From the NCBI RefSeq assembly GCF_030345095.1, contig NZ_CP128360.1, positions 4,712,001-4,776,000 on the forward strand: DNA of 64,000 bases. Direction: 5' to 3'. Position 1 is the stretch's first letter. Each line of letters opens with the position of its first letter. This document shows, one piece after another, positions 28,487 to 35,846 of the stretch. The notes under the pieces are model-generated. The model was given only the letters and a program-made list of their open reading frames with translations. It was not told where the DNA came from and did no database searches. The translations under genes and the position numbers were made by a program. This DNA comes from Solwaraspora sp. WMMA2056 (GTDB lineage Bacteria; Actinomycetota; Actinomycetes; Mycobacteriales; Micromonosporaceae).

Positions 28487-29386
28487 ATGTCGCTCGTCGA
28501 GAATCTCGCCGCCCGGGTCCAGGCCACCGCCGACGACCTGCCGATCGGCCAGATCGCCGTGGCGGTCGAACGGCTGCGCGCCGCGACCGAACTGCTCATC
28601 TGGGTACGCCAGCAGTCCGCCGATCCACTCGCCGTACCGCAGCTGCTCGGTGCCGTCGAACACGTCGAACAGGCCGGGTACGCGGTGGAGGTGACCCGGC
28701 AGTCGATAGCCGACTACCTGGCGTCGATCGGCATCGGCCAGGCAGCGGGCACCGACGGATCCTGGCGTGCCGCGCTGACCGACCGCGATCAGCCGACGGG
28801 CTCCGACGGCGAGCGGCAGCCGGGGCACGCCGACGCACCACGGCTGGGCAACTGGTGGGCCGTACGGGTCGCCGAGCTGACCGACAGCGGACAGATCGAC
28901 CAGGACGGGCCGGCCGGCACCGTGTCCGACACTGCGCACCTGTTGCGCCAGGTGGCGACGGCGGTCGCGCGGACCGACCGCACGGCACTGCACCGGGACC
29001 TGGCCGGCGTCGCCGCGCCCACCGGGTTGGGTCTGGCCGCGATCACCCCGCCGGTCCTGCACCGACTGGCCGGCGACCTGCTCGACCACGAGCCCCGCCC
29101 CGAGGACCTGCCGGCGCTGACCTCGGCGACCGCCGCGAGGGTGCGCGAACTGCTACCCGGGATGCCCGAGCCGGTGCTGCAGACCCTGCTGGCCCGGATC
29201 TGCCGGGTGCCGGTCGAGCAGCAGGTGGCGGCGGACCGGCACGACGAGCCGCCACCGCCACCGCACCCCGCTGACACCGCCGTGGCCGGAGCGGTGCTCA
29301 CCGGGGTGGTGCTGCGGTTGCTCGACCGCGATCCGCAGACCCTGCGGCCGGAGCAGCCGCAGGCCCTGCGGGGGCGCGATGCCTGA
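28487..29386 (+). CDS. Helical hypothetical protein, operon with FtsK-like ATPase
   Basis: A 299-aa protein of unknown function. The first 95 residues are predicted helical (LVENLAARVQATADDLPIGQ onward), then an acidic and glycine-rich linker, then a second helical region (LGNWWAVRVAELTDSGQ through HLLRQVATAVAR) and a Pro-rich stretch PPPPPH near residue 263. No signal peptide or clear membrane helix. It begins 4 bp after the small helical protein and ends 8 bp inside the ATPase gene, so the products are likely made in fixed proportion. Possibly an adaptor or substrate-recognition subunit; this is inference from position. Confidence 0.78.
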   Translation: MSLVENLAARVQATADDLPIGQIAVAVERLRAATELLIWVRQQSADPLAVPQLLGAVEHVEQAGYAVEVTRQSIADYLASIGIGQAAGTDGSWRAALTDRDQPTGSDGERQPGHADAPRLGNWWAVRVAELTDSGQIDQDGPAGTVSDTAHLLRQVATAVARTDRTALHRDLAGVAAPTGLGLAAITPPVLHRLAGDLLDHEPRPEDLPALTSATAARVRELLPGMPEPVLQTLLARICRVPVEQQVAADRHDEPPPPPHPADTAVAGAVLTGVVLRLLDRDPQTLRPEQPQALRGRDA

Positions 29387-32060
29387 CGCGCGGACCGAGC
29401 TGGTCGCCAGGGTCCGCCGGGCGCTGAGCCACGCCCGGGCAGCGGCACGGGACCAGCTGGACCTGGTCGAAGCCGATCTCGCGGCAGCCGAACACCAGCT
29501 CAAACGCGCCCAGCGAGCCGCCGAGCAGGTGCCGGCCCGGGCGGGCGCGCACCGGGACCAGCGGCTGGCTGAGCTCACTGATCGTTACCACGACCGGATC
29601 ACGGCGGCGGCCCGGGTGGCGGTGGCCGCCGCCAACCGGGCCGCACCGGGTGCGGCGTCGAGCGACTGGACCAGTTGGACACCGGCACCGGCACCGCGCA
29701 CCGAACCACCCGGGATGCTGCGGATCGGGTTGACCGGGCTGACCGGCGGGCCGCCGGTACCCGCTCTCGTACCGCTGCTGGACCATGGCCACGTGCTGGT
29801 CGACGGCGACGACCTGGCCGGCCGCGACGCCGTGATCAGCACGTTGTTGCTGCGGGCGCTGGGTCGGGCGGCACCGGGCGGGGTGCGGCTGACCGGATAC
29901 GACCCGGAGCACCTCGGCGGCGGTCTGGCCGGCTTCGCCCCGCTGGCCGGTCCGGGCCTGCTGAGCTTCGTCGGGCCGGGCGGACTCGGCCGACACCTGG
30001 ACGAACTGGTCGACCACGTCCGGCGGATCAACGAGACCGTACTCGCCGGCGAGTTCGGTTCACTGCGCGAACTGGCGGCGGCCACCGGTCGCCGGCCCGA
30101 ACCGTGGCGCATCGGCGTGCTGCTGGGCAGCGCGGGTGAGGAACTGTCCCGGCACGAACGGGCCCAGCTGGACCGGATCGCCCGCGCCGGGGCCGCCTGC
30201 GGGGTCCACCTGGTGGTCCGCGACGTGCCATTGGGCGACACACCAGCGCTGACCACCGTGTCGGTCTCCGGCGGGACCGCGAGGATCAGCGGGTACGCCC
30301 AGTTGCCGGTCCGGCTCGATGCGCCGCCACCACCCGAGCTGGTCACCCGTACCTGCCGGGAGGTCGCGTCCGCGATCATGGCCGGCCCGGAGCCGGCAGC
30401 CTTCGCGGACCTGCTGCCCGAGCAGGAATGGACCGGTGACGCGACCAGCGGGATCACCGCTCCGGTCGGCGAGAGTACACACGGTCGCCCAGTGGAGGTG
30501 ACCTTGAGCGACTACCCACCGCACGCGCTGATCGGTGGGCCGTCCGGTACCGGCAAGACCAACCTGATCTACGCGTGGATCGGTGCGCTCGCCGCCCGCT
30601 ACTCCCCGACGGAGCTGGAGTTCTACCTGCTGGACTTCAAGGAGGGGGTGTCCTTCGCACGGTTCGCCCCCGGACGCCGGGACCCGAGTTTCCTGCCGCA
30701 TGTGCGGCTGGTCGGCGTCAACGTCAACACCGACCGGGAGTTCGGGTTGGCGATGCTGCACTTCCTCGGCGCCCAGCTGCGGCGGCGGGCCGACGCCGCG
30801 AAGCGGCACGAGGTCACCAAGCTGGCCGAGTTGCGGGCCGAGGACCCGCAGGGCCGGTGGCCCCGGATCGTCGCGGTGATCGACGAGTTCCAGGTGCTGC
30901 TCGCTGGCAACGACGCGCTGGCCACAGAGGCGGCGACCCTGCTGGAGGACCTGGCCCGGCGCGGCCGGTCACAGGGCATCCACCTGATCCTCGCCTCCCA
31001 GGACGTCTCCGGCATCCAGGCGCTGTGGGGCCGGACCGCGCTGATCGCCCAGTTCGCGCTGCGGATCGCGTTACCGAAGGCGCGGCGCATCCTGCCGGAG
31101 ACGAACACCGCCGCCGAGGCGTTGCCGCGTCACCACGCCGTGGTCAACGCCGAGTCCGGAGCGCTGGAGGCGAACCAGGTGGTCCGGGTGCCCGCCGCCA
31201 GCGACCGGGACACCTGGCAGGAGCTGCAGCACCGGCTGTGGCGGCGACGGCCGGACGGGCTGGCGCCGCCGAGGCTGTTCGACGGGGACGCCGTACCCCG
31301 GTTGGCCCAGGCCCCGGACTACCTGGCGCTGTCGGGCGACGGGTCCGGCCCGCACGAGCCGGTCGCGCTGCTCGGCGAGACGATCGACGTCCTGGCCCGC
31401 TCGGCGCGGCTGGGGCTGCCCCGGGCGCCGGGCCGCAACCTGGCGGTGCTGGGCACCCGGGTCGACGAGGCGTGTGCGCTGCTCGACGCCGCCGCCCGTT
31501 CCCTCGCCCGGCAGTACCCACCCGGCGCGGCCCGGTTCGACCTCGCCTGTCTCGACCCGGACGCGGTGGCCGCCGCCCGGCAACTGCACGCCGCACTGCC
31601 GGCCGGGACCGGCCTGTACGATCTGGACACCGTCGGTGGGCTGCTCGCCGACACCGCCGACCGGCTGGCGGTCGACGCCGTGGACGCCCCGGTCCGGCCG
31701 CACTTCCTGGTGCTGTACGCGGTGGACGCCGCGGCCGGGCGACTGGCCGCCAAGTTCGCCGGCCGGTCCGGCCTCGACCGGCTCCGCCGGGTGCTGCACC
31801 TGGGCCCGGAGCGGCACACCCATGTGCTGGGCTGGTGGCGCGGAGTCGCCCGGATGCGCGACGACCTCGGTGGGATCGGGTCGCGGACCGACCAGATCGG
31901 CGCGTGGGTCGCGCTCGACGTGCACGGTGCCGAACTCGCCCCGCCGTTGTATCCGAAGGCCGGCGGACCGACCTGGTACCCCCGGCCGTGGCGGGCGCTG
32001 TTCTTCGACCGGACGGTGCACCGCACTGCCGAGGTGATCATCCCGTACGGGTTGTCCTGA
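29379..32060 (+). CDS. FtsK/SpoIIIE-type ATPase with three tandem motor-like domains
   Basis: An 893-aa protein. Residues 1-60 form a charged coiled coil. A first ATPase-like domain (about 115-330) has a degenerate P-loop (GHVLVDGDDLAGRDAVI). The second domain (about 365-580) is intact: Walker A IGGPSGTGKTNLI near residue 388 and Walker B IVAVIDEFQVLL near 500. A third domain (about 665-880) is degenerate (GRNLAVLGTRVDEACALLD). Three FtsK-like domains in a row is the layout of EccC of type VII secretion, but here only the middle one can hydrolyse ATP, and no membrane helices are obvious. It overlaps the preceding gene by 8 bp and the following one by 1 bp (TGATG). Confidence 0.88.
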   Translation: MPDARTELVARVRRALSHARAAARDQLDLVEADLAAAEHQLKRAQRAAEQVPARAGAHRDQRLAELTDRYHDRITAAARVAVAAANRAAPGAASSDWTSWTPAPAPRTEPPGMLRIGLTGLTGGPPVPALVPLLDHGHVLVDGDDLAGRDAVISTLLLRALGRAAPGGVRLTGYDPEHLGGGLAGFAPLAGPGLLSFVGPGGLGRHLDELVDHVRRINETVLAGEFGSLRELAAATGRRPEPWRIGVLLGSAGEELSRHERAQLDRIARAGAACGVHLVVRDVPLGDTPALTTVSVSGGTARISGYAQLPVRLDAPPPPELVTRTCREVASAIMAGPEPAAFADLLPEQEWTGDATSGITAPVGESTHGRPVEVTLSDYPPHALIGGPSGTGKTNLIYAWIGALAARYSPTELEFYLLDFKEGVSFARFAPGRRDPSFLPHVRLVGVNVNTDREFGLAMLHFLGAQLRRRADAAKRHEVTKLAELRAEDPQGRWPRIVAVIDEFQVLLAGNDALATEAATLLEDLARRGRSQGIHLILASQDVSGIQALWGRTALIAQFALRIALPKARRILPETNTAAEALPRHHAVVNAESGALEANQVVRVPAASDRDTWQELQHRLWRRRPDGLAPPRLFDGDAVPRLAQAPDYLALSGDGSGPHEPVALLGETIDVLARSARLGLPRAPGRNLAVLGTRVDEACALLDAAARSLARQYPPGAARFDLACLDPDAVAAARQLHAALPAGTGLYDLDTVGGLLADTADRLAVDAVDAPVRPHFLVLYAVDAAAGRLAAKFAGRSGLDRLRRVLHLGPERHTHVLGWWRGVARMRDDLGGIGSRTDQIGAWVALDVHGAELAPPLYPKAGGPTWYPRPWRALFFDRTVHRTAEVIIPYGLS

Positions 32061-32725
32061 TGGACGATTCCTATCCGGCGGCGATGCGCCGGCTGGCCGA
32101 GCTGGCGGCGGCGTTGCAGGCCCGTCGCGACGAGGCACACCACTGGTACGCGCAGCGCCGCACCATCGCGCAGGACGCGGTGAGCGCGGCCCAGGCCGAG
32201 GTCGACGACCTGCTGCAGGCGCACGCCGACGCCGCCCACGACGTAGCGGAGGTCGACCGCGAGGCGGCGCAGATCTGGACCGAGATCGGATACCAGCTCG
32301 GCCCGGTCGCCGACCGCTTCGGTGGGCTGCCGGCGCCGGCGGCTGGTCCCGACGCCGCCGGCGGCCCCGAAGGTCCACAGGTCTGGCTGGACCGCGCCCG
32401 GGCCCTCGCTGCACGCTCGGCCGAACCCGGTGCGCTGACCCCGGCGGCACAGCCGGTGCTGGCGCTGTTCGGCGCACTCGGCGCGGCGGCGGCGTTCGGC
32501 CTCGCCACGCTGGCCCGCTGGGTGGGCCTGCGCTACGGCGGCGACCTGGCGGTCGGCATGCCGGTGATCGCCCTGGTGGTGACCCTGCTGGGACCGCTGT
32601 TCGGGTTGGCCCCGGCCAAGGCGCTCGCCGACCGGCGACACGCGGTGCTGCACCTGCGTGCCGTCGCCACCGTGCTGATCGCCGGAGGGGTGACCACAGT
32701 GGCCCTGGTCGGCCTGCTGCGCTGA
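32060..32725 (+). CDS. Coiled-coil membrane protein, last gene of the ATPase operon
   Basis: A 221-aa protein whose ATG overlaps the ATPase stop (TGATG). Residues 5-75 are a predicted coiled coil, 80-130 a Pro/Gly-rich linker, and the C-terminal third has three hydrophobic segments (about 132-156, 164-184, 199-220). It is therefore a likely membrane anchor for the soluble ATPase. I recognise no family. It ends 23 bp before the convergent JmjC gene. Together with the three preceding genes it makes a complete small machine: candidate substrate, adaptor, motor and membrane part. Confidence 0.78.
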   Translation: MDDSYPAAMRRLAELAAALQARRDEAHHWYAQRRTIAQDAVSAAQAEVDDLLQAHADAAHDVAEVDREAAQIWTEIGYQLGPVADRFGGLPAPAAGPDAAGGPEGPQVWLDRARALAARSAEPGALTPAAQPVLALFGALGAAAAFGLATLARWVGLRYGGDLAVGMPVIALVVTLLGPLFGLAPAKALADRRHAVLHLRAVATVLIAGGVTTVALVGLLR

Positions 32726-32748
32726 CGGTGCCACCCGCTCGCTGGGGA

Positions 32749-34011
32749 TCAATCGACCACGGCGATCGCCTCACGCAGCAACCGTCTCGCCAGCACCACC
32801 CGGTCGTCGTCGGCCAGGCCGGGCAGGTCACCGACCCGGATCCGGCGGGCGTGCAGCACGGCCCGCAACGCGGGCGCGCACGGTGCCGGGAAACTGACGG
32901 TACGGTCGAACACCTCGACCGCGATCCGGTCCGGCGGTTGCGGGACCAGCCGCCAGGACAGACCCTGCCGTAGGCGGATCACGTCGTCGAGGTCGAGCGT
33001 ACGGAGCCGGTCGGCCTGCTCCAGCGGCCGTAGCGGGGCCGGTCGGGTGACGTGCCGGCCCCGCCGACGCAGCTCGGCGGCGAGCTGCGTGGGGGTCACC
33101 TGGGTCAGCCAGTCCCGCAGCGCGGTGACCGTGGCGGTCAGTTCCGGTGCGACGCCCGAGGGGTCGGTCAGGTCGACGCCCATCGGCACCGACGCCCGCA
33201 GCGCCGGTTCGTCGACCGCCAACTCCAGCAACGCCTCCACCAACGAGAACCGGGTCCGGGACCGGACTCCGACAGTGAGATGCAGGGAGCTGTCGTGTTG
33301 GGCCGTGGCGCTGTGCAGCCAGCCCCGGGGCAGGTAGAGCGCGTCGCCGGGGGCCAGCACGACATCGAGCGCCGGTGGTCCGTCGGCGCGGGCGGCGACC
33401 TCGTCGGCCCGGCCCGACCACGTCTGCCGGGGCAGCGGGTCGGCCAGCACCGGAGCGTGCACGCGCCACCGCTTGCGTCCCCGTACCTGCAGCACGAACA
33501 CGTCATGGGTGTCGTAGTGGGTGGCGAAGCCCTGGTTGCCGGCCGGGGTCAGGTAGGCGTTGACCTGCAACGGCTGGCACAGCGCGGCGGACAGTTCGGT
33601 GGTGAAGTCGATGATCGGCGGCCAGAGCCGGTGCAGCCCCTGCAGCACGATGGTGGCGCCGTCGGCGTACAGCCCGAGCACCCGCTCGTCGAGGACCTGG
33701 TCGCCGATCTCAGCACCGGCCCCGCCACTGCCGGTGTACGTCGATTCGGCGAGCACGGCACCGTCGCGGGCCACCCGGATGAACGGTGTGCGCAGCCCGC
33801 GCCGGCTCAGCAGCTCGTCGGCGGTGTCCCGATCGAACAGATCGGTGAAGCCGACCGGATTCGCCAGGTCGGCGGCGCGGGAGAGCAGCGGAGCCCGGCC
33901 CCAGTAGGTGGCGGCGAACTTCGCTGGTTCGACGGCGACGCAGCGCGCCAGCGCCGGGCGGGGTGCTACCCCGCCCGGCTGACCGGCCGGTCGCGTGGCG
34001 ACGCTGGTCAC
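32749..34011 (-). CDS. JmjC-domain 2-oxoglutarate/Fe(II) oxygenase (NO66/YcfD-like)
   Basis: A 420-aa JmjC oxygenase. The iron-binding HxD is His165-Tyr-Asp167 in GFATHYDTHDVFVLQ, followed by GRKRWRVH, and the distal His is probably His233 in ALYLPRGWLHSA. This is the pattern of the ribosomal-oxygenase group (NO66, MINA, YcfD), which hydroxylate His or Arg side chains. A helical dimerization region and winged-helix-like C-terminus follow. It starts at GTG 34011, overlapping by four bases (GTGA) the stop codon of a small repetitive peptide gene. The tight coupling suggests that peptide is its substrate (inference). Confidence 0.9.
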   Translation of the reverse strand: MTSVATRPAGQPGGVAPRPALARCVAVEPAKFAATYWGRAPLLSRAADLANPVGFTDLFDRDTADELLSRRGLRTPFIRVARDGAVLAESTYTGSGGAGAEIGDQVLDERVLGLYADGATIVLQGLHRLWPPIIDFTTELSAALCQPLQVNAYLTPAGNQGFATHYDTHDVFVLQVRGRKRWRVHAPVLADPLPRQTWSGRADEVAARADGPPALDVVLAPGDALYLPRGWLHSATAQHDSSLHLTVGVRSRTRFSLVEALLELAVDEPALRASVPMGVDLTDPSGVAPELTATVTALRDWLTQVTPTQLAAELRRRGRHVTRPAPLRPLEQADRLRTLDLDDVIRLRQGLSWRLVPQPPDRIAVEVFDRTVSFPAPCAPALRAVLHARRIRVGDLPGLADDDRVVLARRLLREAIAVVD

Positions 34012-34286
34012 CGCCGGTTGGCGCCGCCGTCGGCACCCCCGTCGTGACCACCCGGATTGGCCCCGCCGTCGGCGAGGCCCTCCTTGGCCCGGGGCCCGGC
34101 GCCACCGTCGGCACCCCCGTCGTGACCGCCCGGGTCGGCACCGCCGTCGGCGAGGCCCTCTCCGGCGGCCGGTGCGGCGCCGCCGTCGGCACCGCCGTCG
34201 TGACCAGCCGGATTGGCCCCACCGTCGGCCGGGCCGTGACCGGCGGACGGGCCGCTGCTGCGAATGTCGTCGTCGTCGAGTTTCAT
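34008..34286 (-). CDS. Repetitive Gly/Asp/His peptide, candidate modified-peptide precursor
   Basis: A 92-aa peptide with an excellent ribosome site (AGGGGG, 6 bases before ATG). Layout: leader MKLDDDDIRS (1-10), three 26-residue repeats at 11-36, 37-62 and 63-88, and tail ANRR. Repeats 2 and 3 share EGLADGGA, then N/D-P-GG and HDGGADGG; repeat 1 is a diverged copy. It has no Cys, Trp, Phe or Tyr, no signal peptide and no predicted fold. Each repeat carries one conserved His and several Asp. The stop overlaps the JmjC start (GTGA). Multi-core precursors of ribosomally made peptide products look like this. Whether it is modified or exported is not shown. Confidence 0.82.
   Translation of the reverse strand: MKLDDDDIRSSGPSAGHGPADGGANPAGHDGGADGGAAPAAGEGLADGGADPGGHDGGADGGAGPRAKEGLADGGANPGGHDGGADGGANRR
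34023..34256 (-). repeat. Three 78-bp in-frame tandem repeats within the peptide gene
   Basis: The DNA of residues 11-88 consists of three adjacent 78-bp units, boundaries near 34178 and 34100, each containing the core encoding GGHDGGADGG or AGHDGGADGG. The period is a multiple of three, so copy number can change without breaking the frame. Confidence 0.9.
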
Positions 34287-34427
34287 GGTTGCCCCCTGCG
34301 GCGTGTCCGACGCCCGCCGGTACGCGGACGTCGTGATCGTGCCGTCGGGTGGTACCCGGCCCGGGGGCAGGCTAACCGCACCGTGCCCGGCGACGCCGCG
34401 CCCCTGCCCCGGCGACGCCGATCGGAC

Positions 34428-35450
34428 TCACTGACCGGGATAGGGCGCGCAACTGTCCCGCACGACAAGCTCGGTGGCCAGTTCGACCCTGGGGGTGTCC
34501 AGGGACTCGCCCTGAGCCAACCGCAGGACCGTACGGGCGGCCAGCAGACCCATCTCGGCCAGTGGTTGCCGGACGGTGGTCAGCGGCGGTGAGGACCAGC
34601 GGACCTCCGGCAGGTCGTCGAATCCGACGACGCTGACGTCGTCGGGGACCCGCAGGCCACGCAGCCGCAGCGCCTCGTACGCGCCCAGCGCCATCTGGTC
34701 GCTGGAGGCGAAGATCGCCGTCGGCCGCTCGTCCAACTCCAGCAACGCGGCGGCGCCTTCGAACCCTGACTCGTGGTAGAAGTCGCCCGGCATGATGTAC
34801 TCCGGCCGTAGCGGGATGTCGGCCGCCTCCAGCGCGGCCCGGTAGCCGTCCAGGCGGGCCCGGCTGCACAGCAGGCGGGGTGGCCCGGCGACGAAGCCGA
34901 TCCGGCGGTGCCCGAGCGAGATCAGGTGTTCGGTGGCCCGGAGCCCACCGGCCCAGTTGGTCGCACCGATGGTGGGGATGTCCAGGCTGGGCACGCCGGC
35001 CGGGTCGACCAGGACCATCGGTACGTTGAGTCGGCGCAGCTCGGTGTGCAGCGGTGGGGCCAACTCGCTGGTGACCAGGATGACGCCGTCGGTCGCCCGG
35101 GTGCGCAGGTTCTGCAGCCACTGCCGGGTCGAGGTGGACCGGCGGTGGATCGCCGAGACGACCGTACCGACGCCGGCGGCGTGAGCGACGTCCTCGACGC
35201 CCCGGATGATCTCCACCGCCCAGGGGCTGTCCAGGTCGTTGAAGACGAGGTCGATCAGGCTGGCACCGGCTCGCGACCGGGTGGCCCGTCGCCGGTATCC
35301 GTGCCGACGCAGCAGCTCCTCCACCCGCTCGCGGGTCTGCGGGGCGACGTCGTTGCGGCCGTTGAGCACCCGTGACACGGTCGGCACCGAGACACCTGCC
35401 TCCTGGGCGATCGCGGTGATGGTGATCCTGCGTCCTTCGTCGACCGTCAC
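34428..35450 (-). CDS. LacI-family transcriptional regulator
   Basis: A 340-aa LacI repressor. The N-terminal HTH (ITITAIAQEAGVSVPTVSRV, then LNGRNDVAPQTRERVEELL) occupies residues 9-56, followed by a periplasmic-binding-like sugar domain (LIDLVFNDLDSPWAVEIIRG to RQPLAEMGLLAARTVL). GTG 35450 has GGAG 5 bases upstream. It is divergent from the GH3 glycosidase, and a LacI-type palindrome lies 94 bp upstream of its start, in the shared promoter region. It very probably represses that gene and itself until a sugar inducer binds. The inducer is unknown. Confidence 0.93.
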   Translation of the reverse strand: MTVDEGRRITITAIAQEAGVSVPTVSRVLNGRNDVAPQTRERVEELLRRHGYRRRATRSRAGASLIDLVFNDLDSPWAVEIIRGVEDVAHAAGVGTVVSAIHRRSTSTRQWLQNLRTRATDGVILVTSELAPPLHTELRRLNVPMVLVDPAGVPSLDIPTIGATNWAGGLRATEHLISLGHRRIGFVAGPPRLLCSRARLDGYRAALEAADIPLRPEYIMPGDFYHESGFEGAAALLELDERPTAIFASSDQMALGAYEALRLRGLRVPDDVSVVGFDDLPEVRWSSPPLTTVRQPLAEMGLLAARTVLRLAQGESLDTPRVELATELVVRDSCAPYPGQ

Positions 35451-35846
35451 AGCAGCTCCTTCGTCGAGACTTCAGCGTACGGCCGAACGTTCCGCCAGTC
35501 GGTCCGGCACCGCCCACCGCGTCCGCAACCCATCTTGCCGCACTGGGAAAGCGCTTGGCAGCAGCCCCGCGGCGACGGCATCGTGGCAACGCGGGGCGGA
35601 GGGCGACCGGCTGTTGCGGAGCGCGTTTCCGGAACTCGCCCGCTCCGCCGGGCCCCGTACCGCCGACCGCGACCACCGGCGGACATGCGGCGCGGCCGAT
35701 CATACCCGCCCCGGTGCCAACAAGTTGCCGACCACGAGACCTCGACGGAGCCGCAAATTTCCGGAAACATGTCGGAAAAGTAGCGGCGACGAACCAGTGG
35801 GAACAGGACCGGGCAGGTCCCGGCGAGGACGGACAGGAGACTGCGG
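35451..35846. other. Divergent intergenic region with LacI operator
   Basis: 396 bp between the LacI and GH3 genes without a supported gene. It contains one LacI-type palindrome (35544-35560) and, near the GH3 start, an AGGAG site. A lower-GC stretch around 35750-35800 (CAAATTTCCGGAAACATGTC) is a plausible promoter for the GH3 gene, with an incidental TTCCGGAA palindrome. Confidence 0.6.
35544..35560. promoter_or_regulatory. LacI-family operator
   Basis: TGGGAAAGCGCTTGGCA has the AAGCGCTT core and partial outer symmetry expected of LacI/GalR and CebR-like operators. It lies in the LacI-GH3 divergent region, nearer the repressor gene. Confidence 0.65.
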
